Assembly: GCA_949752795.1 (NCBI GenBank)
Contig: CATKHW010000427.1
Span: 2,046,001-2,110,000 of the forward strand
From: Hyperoodon ampullatus
Taxonomy: Eukaryota > Chordata > Mammalia > Artiodactyla > Ziphiidae
Direction: 5' to 3'
Length of the DNA: 64,000 nt
Both the position numbers and the translations under genes were made by a program. This document shows positions 1-10,427 of this stretch, one piece after another. The notes beneath the pieces are model-generated. The model made no database searches and was not told the DNA's origin. It saw nothing but the letters and a program-made list of their open reading frames with translations. Position 1 is the stretch's first letter. The number at the start of each line of letters is the position of its first letter.

Positions 1-409
1 TTCATGGCTGAGGGATATTCCATCGTACGTAAGTACCACAATTTTTTGAACCATGTTTATATTTTCTGGGATACTTAAGGTGTATCCAAGTTGAGGTCCT
101 TGTATGCAGTGCAGCCCTACATTTTGGGGTGGCTCTGTCTTATTGATTTTCAGTTTTCCCAAGGTATATTCCCTAGAGTGGTAGTGCCCTTGGCTCTGTA
201 GCTCTGTTCTTTACTTGTTTTAGGGAACAGAATGCACTCCTCCAGAGAGGCAGTTGGCAATATACATCCCGCCCATCAGCATAACAAGGCTCCCTGTTCT
301 CCAGGGCCTGTCTTGCCTTTCTTGTTCTTACACATTTTGTGGATGTCCCTTTTGACCGGTGGGCAGTGATACTTCTTTGTAGTGCAGATTTGCATTGCCT
401 GCTTGCTTG

Positions 410-483
410 CTTGGCCAAAAAGGGCGTATGCGTTTTCTCCTGAATATATTCAGGAGAAAACGCATACGCCCTTTTTGGCCAAG
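410..483. repeat. Perfect 74-bp palindrome, no spacer (unit 1; present in every unit)
   Basis: Left arm 410-446 and right arm 447-483 are exact reverse complements (37 bp each) with no loop. The centre is TGAATATATTCA and the outer ends are CTTGGCC and GGCCAAG. It lies at unit start +409 to +482 in all 37 units. It is perfect in 13 of them (1, 8, 9, 10, 17, 18, 19, 26, 28, 29, 30, 31, 36) and has one to three mismatches in the rest. It sits exactly where the L1 relic meets the unassigned segment. Cruciform or hairpin formation is possible; any function is unknown. Confidence 0.95.
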
Positions 484-1256
484 TGCATCATTGTCGAAGT
501 TGTGCCCCTCTTCCTGTGCTTTAAAGGCGATTCCAACGTACCTCTTGTAATCTGTTTCCTGCTATGCTGCCTCGCTTTCAAGTCCGCCTCGTTGCCTTCC
601 CTCATCAGATTTTTGGACGATAGTTGTCCTTTATTACTCGGCCAGGTTGTGAATTGCTGTGCCCCTGAGCTCCATTTTTCAACTCGTTTTTGGTGAGCTG
701 ACCGCAAGTCCAAAATTTTGGTTCAGGACCTATACTGGTTCCCGGTGGGTGGCTGAGAATTTGGTTAATTCTTCTTCCTGCCGGGAAATTACAGTGATAT
801 GTGCCCGTCCAAATGCCTAACAGCTACTCTCTCATTGGTTCTCCCTCTTCCCTTTCATCCTCTGCCAAATTGGCAACCTGTGCGAACCAAGAGGTTAAAG
901 GGGCTGTCTCTCCAAGTTGGGAGGTTGATAGTAAAGCAGACGGAAAGTCAAACCGGAGCACCAGGAGAGGGACTATTCGTTGAGTTTTAGAAACCTTTCG
1001 TATTCACAGTGTGTCCGTTCTCTAGGTTTCCTGCACATGTTATGGCTGTAGTAATATTCCCTTCAACCTGGAGAGTTCGGACCCATGGAATGGGTGCCAT
1101 GCATTATTGATTTAAAGGGTCTGCATTTGCTCACCCAATCTCACCAATCGTCTCAGTCCCAAGTGTCCCTCCTTATGCCACATCCAGCTGTCGTTGTAGA
1201 TAGGGTCATTCCAGCTTTCATCAGAGACCCTGAAGGAATTGTAAAGAATTACCCAG
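484..1256. other. Unassigned 773-bp segment of the unit (representative)
   Basis: This part of the unit, between the palindrome and the L1 tail, has no similarity that I can recognise to L1, SINEs or a coding gene. It contains a 12-bp self-complementary CCAAAATTTTGG (about 709-720) and an inverted CCAAT motif (CTCATTGG, about 831-838). The short open frames in it shift with the class-specific indels near offset 987 and 1005, so coding is unlikely. It may come from the locus where the L1 was inserted or from another old repeat. Confidence 0.7.
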
Positions 1257-1274
1257 TTTTTTTGTTTTGTTTTT
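1257..1274 (-). other. Remnant of the L1 poly(A) tail
   Basis: The plus strand reads T7-G-T4-G-T5, which is an A tract with two C interruptions on the L1 sense strand. It lies at unit offset 1257 in the 1739-bp units and marks the 3' end of the L1 relic. Beyond it (offset 1256 down to 484) L1 similarity stops. Beta units carry a longer version (T8-G-T4-G-T6), alpha units have an added G, and unit 26 has lost one T. Confidence 0.8.
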
Positions 1275-1619
1275 GAAATTCCTTTTTATAGTGGGTTTGA
1301 GCTGATTCTCGCTGCCATGTTTATGCCAGTCTAGACACACTTGATTCCCTTACGGAGACATATCAATACATAGGTTTTAAGATTCTTACTAGTCAGATAT
1401 TTTCCTCTGCGGGAAATATGGGATTTTGAGTCCCTTTCGCTGAGGACGGTGTAGGTCTTGTCTATTCCATAGTTGGTTTTTGGAGCGGTACCTGTGCTTA
1501 TATCAAACTCTGGTTTTATGCATCACCCCACCTCTCCTTCCCCCTTAAGCAGGTATAAGAGTGTTTTCTAAATGTGAGACACTGTTCTCTTTCCTAACTC
1601 AGTTCAAGTGTAGCTTTGT

Positions 1620-2148
1620 TTACAGGATCTTCATAAGTGATATCTTATGATAAGTTTCTTTTTCTGTGTGACTTATTTCACTTAGAATCATCGTACTTGA
1701 ATCCACCCATTTTGCTGCTACTGGTCTTATGACATTGATTTCCTGGCTGAGGGATATTCCATCGTACGTAAGTACCACAATTTCTTGAACCATGTTTATA
1801 TTTTCTGGGATACTTAAGGTGTATCCAAGTTGAGGTCCTTGTATGCAGTGCAGCCCTAAATTTTGGGGTGGCTCTGTCTTATTGATTTTCAGTTTTCCCA
1901 AGGTATATTCCCTAGACTGGTAGTGCCCTTGGCTCTGTAGCTCTGTTCTTTACTTGTTTTAGGGAACAGAATGCACTCCTCCAGAGAGGCAGTTGGCAAT
2001 TTACATCCCGCCCATCAGCATAACAAGGCTCCCTGTTCTCCAGGGCCTGTCTTGCCTTTCTTGTTCTTACACATTTTGTGGATGTCCCTTTTGACCGGTG
2101 GGAAGTGATACTTCTTTGTAGTGCAGATTTGCATTGCCCGCTTGCTTG
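1620..2148 (-). pseudogene. Relic of L1 ORF2 C-terminal coding region
   Basis: L1 ORF2 encodes the endonuclease/reverse transcriptase; only its last part remains. An open minus-strand frame of 93 codons (1620-1901) ends AAKWVDSS.TMILSEISHTEKE followed by about ten residues and TAA. It aligns in frame with the L1 ORF2p C-terminus, where W, the ILSE.S core and the following T/Q-EK segment are typical. Upstream, the native L1 frame shifts by a one-base deletion near 1732. Further on it shows AMQICTTKKYHFPPV, an L1 match, then an in-frame TGA near 2015. The separate 81-codon open frame over 1912-2157 is in the wrong frame for L1. It is non-functional: broken, lacking the catalytic domains and repeated as satellite. 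Confidence 0.82.
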
Positions 2149-3475
2149 CTTGGCCAAAAAGGGCGTATGCGTTTTCTCCTTAATATATTCAGGAGAAAAT
2201 GCATACGCCCTTTTTGGCCAAGTGCATCATTGTCGAAGTTGTGCCCCTCTTCCTGTGCTTTAAAGGTGATTCCAACGTACCTCTTGTAATCTGTTTCCTG
2301 CTATGCTGCCTCGCTTTGAAGTCCGCCTCGTTGCCTTCCTTCAACAGATTTTTGGAAGATAGTTGTCCTTTATTACTCGGCCAGGTTGTGAATTGCTGTG
2401 CCAATGAGCTCCATTTTTCAACTCGTTTTTGGTGAGCTGACCGCAAGTCCAAAATTTTGGTTCAGGACCTATACTGGTTCCCGGTGGGTGGCTGAGAATT
2501 TGGTTAATTCTTCTTCCTGCCGGGAAATTACAGTGATATGTGCCCGTCCAAATGCCTAACAGCTACTCTCTCATTGGTTCTCCCTCTTCCCTTTCATCCT
2601 CTGCCAAATTGGCAACCTGTGCGAACCAAGAGGTTAAAGGGGCTGTCTCTCCAAGTTGGGAGGTTGATAGTAAAGCAGACGGAAAGTCAAACCGGAGCAC
2701 CAGGAGAGGGACTATTCGTTGAGTTTAGAAACCTTTCGTATTCAGTGTGTCCGTTCTCTAGGTTTCCCGCACATGTTATAGCTGTAGTAATATTCCCTTC
2801 AACCTGGAGAGTTCGGACCCATGGAAAGGGTGCCATGCATTATTGCTTTAAAGGGTCTGCATTTGCTCACCCAATCTCACCAATCGTCTCAGTCCCAAGT
2901 GTCCCTCCTTATGCCACATCCAGCTCTCATTGTAGATAGGGTCATTCCAGCTTTCATCAGAGACCCTGAAGGAATTGTAAAGAATTTCCCAGTTTTTTTG
3001 TTTTGTTTTTGAAATTCCTTTTTATAGTGGGTTTGAGCTGATTCTCGCTGCCATGTTTATGCCAGTCTAGACACACTTGATTCCCTTACGGAGACATATC
3101 AATACATAGGTTTTAAGATTCTTACTAGTCAGATATTTTCCTCTGCGGGAAATATGGGGTTTTGAGTCCCTTTCACTGAGGAAGGTATAGGTCTCGTCTA
3201 TTCCATAGTTGGTTTTTGGAGCGGTACCTGTGCTTATATCAAACTCTGGTTTTATGCATCACACCACCTCTCCTTCCCCCTTAAGCAGGCATAAGAGTGT
3301 TTTCTAAATGTGAGACTCTGTTCTCTATCCTAACTCAGTTCAAGTGTAGCCATGTTTACAGGATCTTCATAAGTGATATCTTATGATAAGTTTCTTTTTC
3401 TGTGTGACTTATTTCACTTAGAATCATCGTACCTGAATCCACCCATTTTGCAGCTACTGGTCTTATGACATTGAT
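1740..3475. repeat. Satellite unit 2 (class B)
   Basis: 1736 bp through the one-T and two-base deletions near 2722-2745. Palindrome at 2149-2222 with two mismatches. The indels fuse two short frames into a 133-codon open frame (2538-2939), the longest in the window, which other B units do not keep. Confidence 0.95.
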
Positions 3476-5214
3476 TTCATGGCTGAGGGATATTCCATCG
3501 TACGTAAGTACCACAATTTTTTGAACCATTTTTGTATTTCCTTGGATACTTAAGGTGTACCCAAGTTGAGGTCCTTGTAAGCAGTGCAGCCCTAAATTTT
3601 GGGGTGGCTCTGTCTTATTGATTTTCAGTTTTCCCAAGATATATTCCCTAGACTGGTAGTGCCCTTGGCTCTGTAGCTCTGTTCTTTACTTGTTTTAGGG
3701 AACAGAATGCACTCCTACAGAGAGGCAGTTGGCAATTTACATCCCGCCCATCAGCATAACAAGGCTCCCTGTTCTCCAGGGCCTGTCTTGCCTTTCTTGT
3801 TCTTACACATTTTGTGGATGTCCCTTTTGACCGGTGGGAAGTGATACTTCTTTGTAGTGCAGATTTGCATTGCCCGCTTGCTTGCTTGGCCAAAAAGGGC
3901 GTATGCGTTTTCTCCAGAATATATTCAGGAGAAAATGCATACGCCCTTTTTGGCCAAGTGCATCATTGTCGAAGTTGTGCCCCTCTTCCTATGCTTTAAA
4001 GGCGATTCCAACGTACCTCTTGAAATCTGTTTCCTGCTATTCTGCCTCGCTTTCAAGTCCGCCTCGTTGCCTTCCCTCAACAGATTTTTGGACGATAGTT
4101 GTCCTTTATTACTCGGCCAGTTTGTGAATTGCTGTGCCCCTGAGCTCCATTTTTCAACTCGTTTTTGGTGAGCTGACCGCAAGTCCAAAATTTTGGTTCA
4201 GGACCTATACTGGTTCCCGGTGGGTGGCTGAGAATTTGGTTAATTCTTCTTCCTGCCGGGAAATTACAGTGATATGTGGCCGTCCAAATGCCTAACAGCT
4301 ACTCTCTCATTGGTTCTCCCTCTTCCCTTTCATTCTCTGCCAAATTGGCAACCTGTGCGAACCAAGAGGTTAAAGGGGCTGTCTCTCCAAGTTGGGAGGT
4401 TGATAGTAAAGCAGACGGAAAGTCAAACCGGAGCACCAGGAGAGGGACTATTCGTTGAGTTTTAGAAACCTTTCGTATTCACAGTGTGTCCGTTCTCTAG
4501 GTTTCCTGCACATGTTATGGCTGTAGTAATATTCCCTTCAACCTGGAGAGTTCGGACCCATGGAATGGGTGCCATGCATTATTGATTTAAAGGGTCTGCA
4601 TTTGCTCACCCAATCTCACCAATCGTCTCAGTCCCAAGTGTCCCTCCTTATGCCACATCCAGCTGTCGTTGTAGATAGGGTCATTCCAGCTTTCATCAGA
4701 GACCCTGAAGGAATTGTAAAGAATTACCCAGTTTTTTTGTTTTGTTTTTGAAATTCCTTTTTATAGTGGGTTTGAGCTGATTCTCGCTGCCATGTTTATG
4801 CCAGTCTAGACACACTTGATTCCCTTACGGAGACATATCAATACATAGGTTTTAAGATTCTTACTAGTCAGATATTTTCCTCTGCGGGAAATATGGGATT
4901 TTGAGTCCCTTTCGCTGAGGACGGTGTAGGTCTTGTCTATTCCATAGTTGGTTTTTGGAGCGGTACCTGTGCTTATATCAAACTCTGGTTTTATGCATCA
5001 CCCCACCTCTCCTTCCCCCTTAAGCAGGTATAAGAGTGTTTTCTAAATGTGAGACACTGTTCTCTTTCCTAACTCAGTTCAAGTGTAGCCATGTTTACAG
5101 GATCTTCATAAGTGATATCTTATGATAAGTTTCTTTTTCTGTGTGACTTATTTCACTTAGAATCATCGTACCTGAATCCACCCATTTTGCTGCTACTGGT
5201 CTTATGACATTGAT
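3476..5214. repeat. Satellite unit 3 (class C)
   Basis: 1739 bp; palindrome at 3885-3958 (two mismatches). The head has TTTTTGTATTTCCTTGG near 3529 and the body has TGTGGCCGTCC near 4275. It shares AAGATATATT (about 3638) with unit 12 only. Confidence 0.95.
3885..3958. repeat. Palindrome, class C variant (two mismatches)
   Basis: Same position in the unit. The left arm carries CTCCAGAATA and the right arm ATGCAT, so two pairs no longer match. Classes B and D instead have CTCCTTAATA in the left arm with the same ATGCAT in the right, also two mismatches. The shared right-arm change looks like CpG decay. Confidence 0.9.
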
Positions 5215-6952
5215 TTCCTGGCTGAGGGATATTCCATCGTACGTAAGTACCACAATTTCTTGAACCATGTTTATATTTTCTGGGATACTTAAGGTGTATC
5301 CAAGTTGAGGTCCTTGTATGCAGTGCAGCCCTAAATTTTGGGGTGGCTCTGTCTTATTGATTTTCAGTTTTCCCAAGGTATATTCCCTAGACTGGTAGTG
5401 CCCTTGGCTCTGTAGCTCTGTTCTTTACTTGTTTTAGGGAACAGAATGCACTCCTCCAGAGAGGCAGTTGGCAATATACATCCCGCCCATCAGCATAACA
5501 AGGCTCCCTGTTCTCCAGGGCCTGTCTTGCCTTTCTTGTTCTTACACATTTTGTGGATGTCCCTTTTGACCGGTGGGAAGTGATACTTCTTTGTAGTGCA
5601 GATTTGCATTGCCCGCTTGCTTGCTTGGCCAAAAAGGGCGTATGCGTTTTCTCCTTAATATATTCAGGAGAAAATGCATACGCCCTTTTTGGCCAAGTGC
5701 ATCATTGTCGAAGTTGTGCCCCTCTTCCTGTGCTTTAAAGGTGATTCCAACGTACCTCTTGTAATCTGTTTCCTGCTATGCTGCCTCGCTTTGAAGTCCG
5801 CCTCGTTGCCTTCCTTCAACAGATTTTTGGAAGATAGTTTTCCTTTATTACTCGGCCAGGTTGTGAATTGCTGTGCCAATGAGCTCCATTTTTCAACTCG
5901 TTTTTGGTGAGCTGACCGCAAGTCCAAAATTTTGGTTCAGGACCTATACTGGTTCCCGGTGGGTGGCTGAGAATTTGGTTAATTCTTCTTCCTGCCGGGA
6001 AATTACAGTGATATGTGCCCGTCCAAATGCCTAACAGCTACTCTCTCATTGGTTCTCCCTCTTCCCTTTCATCCTCTGCCAAATTGGCAACCTGTGCGAA
6101 CCAAGAGGTTAAAGGGGCTGTCTCTCCAAGTTGGGAGGTTGATAGTAAAGTAGACGGAAAGTCAAACCGGAGCACCAGGAGAGGGACTATTCGTTGAGTT
6201 TAGAAACCTTTCGTATTCACAGTGTGTCCGTTCCCTAGGTTTCCCGCACATGTTATAGCTGTACTAATATTCCCTTCAACCTGGAGAGTGCGGACCCATG
6301 GAATGGGTGCCATGCATTATTGCTTTAAAGGGTCTGCATTTGCTCTCCCAATCTCACCAAGCATCTCAGTCCCAAGTGTCCAGCCTTATGCCACATCCAG
6401 CTGTCGTTGTAGATAGGGTCATTCCAGCTTTCATCAGAGAACCTGAAGGAATTGTAAAGAATTTCCCAGTTTTTTTGTTTTGTTTTTGAAATTCCTTTTT
6501 ATAGTGGGTTTGAGCTGATTCTCGCTGCCATGTTTATGCCAGTCTAGACACACTTGATTCCCTTACGGAGACATATCAATACATAGGTTTTAAGATTCTT
6601 ACTAGTCAGATATTTTCCTCTGCGGGAAATATGGGGTTTTGAGTCCCTTTCACTGAGGACGGTGTAGGTCTTGTGTATTCCATAGTTTGTTTTTGGAACG
6701 GTACCTGTGCTTATATCAAACTCTGGTTTTATGCATCACCCCACCTCTCCTTCCCCCTTAAGCAGGTATAAGAGTGTTTTCTAGATGTGAGATACTGCTC
6801 TCTTTCCTAACTCAGTTCAAGTGTAGCCATGTTTACAGGATCTTCATAAGTGATATCTTATGATAAGTTTCTTTTTCTGTGTGACTTATTTCACTTAGAA
6901 TCATCGTACCTGAATCCACCCATTTTGCTGCTACTGGTCTTATGACATTGAT
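5215..6952. repeat. Satellite unit 4 (class D)
   Basis: 1738 bp through the one-T deletion. Palindrome at 5624-5697 (two mismatches). Marks: TTTTCC near 5840, AAAGTAGACG near 6150, GAGAGTGCGG near 6286 and GCTCTCCC near 6343. Confidence 0.95.
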
Positions 6953-8688
6953 TTCATGGCTGAGGGATATTCCATCGTACGTAAGTACCACAATTTTTTG
7001 AACCATGTTTATATTTTCTGGGATACTTAATGTGTATCCAAGTTGAGGTCCTTGTATGCAGTGCAGCCCTAAATTTTGGGGTGGCTCTGTCTTATTGATT
7101 TTCAGTTTTCCCAAGGTATATTCCCTAGACTGGTAGTGCCCTTGGCTCTGTAGCTCTGTTCTTTACTTGTTTTAGGGAACAGAATGCACTCCTCCAGAGA
7201 GGCAGTTGGCAATTTACATCCCGCCCATCAGCATAACAAGGCTCCCTGTTCTCCAGGGCCTGTCTTGCCTTTCTTGTTCTTACACATTTTGTGGATGTCC
7301 CTTTTGACCGGTGGGAAGTGATACTTCTTTGTAGTGCAGATTTGCATTGCCCGCTTGCTTGCTTGGCCAAAAAGGGCGTATGCGTTTTCTCCTTAATATA
7401 TTCAGGAGAAAATGCATACGCCCTTTTTGGCCAAGTGCATCATTGTCGAAGTTGAGCCCCTCTTCCTGTGCTTTAAAGGTGATTCCAACGTACCTCTTGT
7501 AATCTGTTTCCTGCTATGCTGCCTCGCTTTGAAGTCCGCCTCGTTGCCTTCCTTCAACAGATTTTTGGAAGATAGTTGTCCTTTATTACTCGGCCAGGTT
7601 GTGAATTGCTGTGCCAATGAGCTCCATTTTTCAACTCGTTTTTGGTGAGCTGACCGCAAGTCCAAAATTTTGGTTCAGGACCTATACTGGTTCCCGGTGG
7701 GTGGCTGAGAATTTGGTTAATTCTTCTTCCTGCCGGGAAATTACAGTGATATGTGCCCGTCCAAATGCCTAACAGCTACTCTCTCATTGGTTCTCCCTCT
7801 TCCCTTTCATCCTCTGCCAAATTGGCAACCTGTGCGAACCAAGAGGTTAAAGGGGCTGTCTCTCCAAGTTGGGAGGTTGATAGTAAAGCAGACGGAAAGT
7901 CAAACCGGAGCACCAGGAGAGGGACTATTCGTTGAGTTTAGAAACCTTTCGTATTCAGTGTGTCCGTTCTCTAGGTTTCCCGCACATGTTATAGCTGTAG
8001 TAATATTCCCTTCAACCTGGAGAGTTCGGACCCATGGAAAGGGTGCCATGCATTATTGATTTAAAGGGTCTGCATTTGCTCACCCAATCTCACCAATCGT
8101 CTCAGTCCCAAGTGTCCCTCCTTATGCCACATCCAGCTCTCATTGTAGATAGGGTCATTCCAGCTTTCATCAGAGACCCTGAAGGAATTGTAAAGAATTT
8201 CCCAGTTTTTTTGTTTTGTTTTTGAAATTCCTTTTTATAGTGGGTTTGAGCTGATTCTCGCTGCCATGTTTATGCCAGTCTAGACACACTTGATTCCCTT
8301 ACGGAGACATATCAATACATAGGTTTTAAGATTCTTACTAGTCAGATATTTTCCTCTGCGGGAAATATGGGGTTTTGAGTCCCTTTCACTGAGGAAGGTA
8401 TAGGTCTCGTCTATTCCATAGTTGGTTTTTGGAGCGGTACCTGTGCTTATATCAAACTCTGGTTTTATGCATCACACCACCTCTCCTTCCCCCTTAAGCA
8501 GGCATAAGAGTGTTTTCTAAATGTGAGACTCTGTTCTCTATCCTAACTCAGTTCAAGTGTAGCCATGTTTACAGGATCTTCATAAGTGATATCTTATGAT
8601 AAGTTTCTTTTTCTGTGTGACTTATTTCACTTAGAATCATCGTACCTGAATCCACCCATTTTGCAGCTACTGGTCTTATGACATTGAT
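6953..8688. repeat. Satellite unit 5 (class B')
   Basis: 1736 bp; palindrome at 7362-7435. B' is told from B by GTTGAGCCCC (7451-7460) and by CTTAATGTGTATCC in the head (about 7026). Confidence 0.95.
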
Positions 8689-10427
8689 TTCATGGCTGAG
8701 GGATATTCCATCGTACGTAAGTACCACAATTTTTTGAACCATTTTTGTATTTCCTTGGATACTTAAGGTGTACCCAAGTTGAGGTCCTTGTAAGCAGTGC
8801 AGCCCTAAATTTTGGGGTGGCTCTGTCTTATTGATTTTCAGTTTTCCCAAGGTATATTCCCTAGACTGGTAGTGCCCTTGGCTCTGTAGCTCTGTTCTTT
8901 ACTTGTTTTAGGGAACAGAATGCACTCCTACAGAGAGGCAGTTGGCAATTTACATCCCGCCCATCAGCATAACAAGGCTCCCTGTTCTCCAGGGCCTGTC
9001 TTGCCTTTCTTGTTCTTACACATTTTGTGGATGTCCCTTTTGACCGGTGGGAAGTGATACTTCTTTGTAGTGCAGATTTGCATTGCCCGCTTGCTTGCTT
9101 GGCCAAAAAGGGCGTATGCGTTTTCTCCAGAATATATTCAGGAGAAAATGCATACGCCCTTTTTGGCCAAGTGCATCATTGTCGAAGTTGTGCCCCTCTT
9201 CCTATGCTTTAAAGGCGATTCCAACGTACCTCTTGAAATCTGTTTCCTGCTATTCTGCCTCGCTTTCAAGTCCGCCTCGTTGCCTTCCCTCAACAGATTT
9301 TTGGACGATAGTTGTCCTTTATTACTCGGCCAGTTTGTGAATTGCTGTGCCCCTGAGCTCCATTTTTCAACTCGTTTTTGGTGAGCTGACCGCAAGTCCA
9401 AAATTTTGGTTCAGGACCTATACTGGTTCCCGGTGGGTGGCTGAGAATTTGGTTAATTCTTCTTCCTGCCGGGAAATTACAGTGATATGTGGCCGTCCAA
9501 ATGCCTAACAGCTACTCTCTCATTGGTTCTCCCTCTTCCCTTTCATTCTCTGCCAAATTGGCAACCTGTGCGAACCAAGAGGTTAAAGGGGCTGTCTCTC
9601 CAAGTTGGGAGGTTGATAGTAAAGCAGACGGAAAGTCAAACCGGAGCACCAGGAGAGGGACTATTCGTTGAGTTTTAGAAACCTTTCGTATTCACAGTGT
9701 GTCCGTTCTCTAGGTTTCCTGCACATGTTATGGCTGTAGTAATATTCCCTTCAACCTGGAGAGTTCGGACCCATGGAATGGGTGCCATGCATTATTGATT
9801 TAAAGGGTCTGCATTTGCTCACCCAATCTCACCAATCGTCTCAGTCCCAAGTGTCCCTCCTTATGCCACATCCAGCTGTCGTTGTAGATAGGGTCATTCC
9901 AGCTTTCATCAGAGACCCTGAAGGAATTGTAAAGAATTACACAGTTTTTTTGTTTTGTTTTTGAAATTCCTTTTTATAGTGGGTTTGAGCTGATTCTCGC
10001 TGCCATGTTTATGCCAGTCTAGACACACTTGATTCCCTTACGGAGACATATCAATACATAGGTTTTAAGATTCTTACTAGTCAGATATTTTCCTCTGCGG
10101 GAAATATGGGATTTTGAGTCCCTTTCGCTGAGGACGGTGTAGGTCTTGTCTATTCCATAGTTGGTTTTTGGAGCGGTACCTGTGCTTATATCAAACTCTG
10201 GTTTTATGCATCACCCCACCTCTCCTTCCCCCTTAAGCAGGTATAAGAGTGTTTTCTAAATGTGAGACACTGTTCTCTTTCCTAACTCAGTTCAAGTGTA
10301 GCCATGTTTACAGGATCTTCATAAGTGATATCTTATGATAAGTTTCTTTTTCTGTGTGACTTATTTCACTTAGAATCATCGTACCTGAATCCACCCATTT
10401 TGCTGCTACTGGTCTTATGACATTGAT
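8689..10427. repeat. Satellite unit 6 (class C')
   Basis: 1739 bp; palindrome at 9098-9171. C-like, with the C' base A at about 9941 (TTACAC where C has TTACCC). Confidence 0.95.

Larger units (their letters stand above)
1..1739. repeat. Satellite unit 1 (class A)
   Basis: 1739 bp; perfect palindrome at 410-483. Class A marks are CTAGAGTGGTAGTG (about 172), GCCTGCTTGC (about 398) and TTCCTGCACATGTTATGG (about 1028). It follows the end of an earlier HOR copy outside the window. Confidence 0.95.
1257..2148 (-). mobile_element. L1 (LINE-1) 3'-end relic; representative of every unit
   Basis: Read on the minus strand this is a 5'-truncated L1 3' end: ORF2 C-terminus (2148 down to 1620), 3' UTR (1619 down to 1275) and an interrupted A-rich tail (1274-1257). 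Plus-strand landmarks known from L1 are GTGATATCTTATGAT, CTTATTTCACTTAGAATCAT, GGCTGAGGGATATTCCAT, GTACCACAA, the TTTACATCCCGCCCATCAGC region and GATTTGCATTGC. The fragment crosses the arbitrary unit boundary, is about 890 bp and makes up about half the unit. Its inner end meets the palindrome. It repeats in units 1-36 at the unit spacing. Element identity is from my memory of the L1 consensus. Confidence 0.85.
1740..6952. repeat. Trimer sub-repeat B-C-D, copy 1a
   Basis: Three units totalling 5,213 bp are followed directly by a second near-identical trimer. B has the double deletion (1736 bp), C has an extra GGCC at 4276-4279 and D has the single-T deletion (1738 bp). Confidence 0.92.

Noticed and set aside
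410..483. Palindrome as a Rho-independent terminator or a CRISPR repeat
   Set aside because: The context is a eukaryotic satellite. Spacing is about 1.7 kb with identical, not unique, sequence in between.
450..713. 87-codon minus-strand and 60-104-codon plus-strand frames in the non-L1 segment
   Set aside because: They overlap each other on both strands, shift with class indels and have no start context or domain.
820..860. Inverted CCAAT (CTCATTGG) as evidence of an LTR promoter
   Set aside because: No TATA box at suitable spacing, no LTR ends and no target-site duplications. A five-base motif is expected by chance.
1257..1274. T-rich tract as a microsatellite or Pol III terminator
   Set aside because: Position and neighbouring L1 3' UTR sequence make it the complement of the L1 tail.
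1912..2157. 81-codon minus-strand open frame repeated in nearly every unit
   Set aside because: It overlaps the L1 ORF2 relic in a frame that is not the L1 frame. Its persistence reflects DNA homogenisation.
2538..2939. 133-codon plus-strand open frame, the longest in the window
   Set aside because: It exists only because the B-type indels fuse two frames and a single C-for-A change removes a stop. Other B units stop at 102 codons and other classes at 63 or 81. No domain, no codon conservation.
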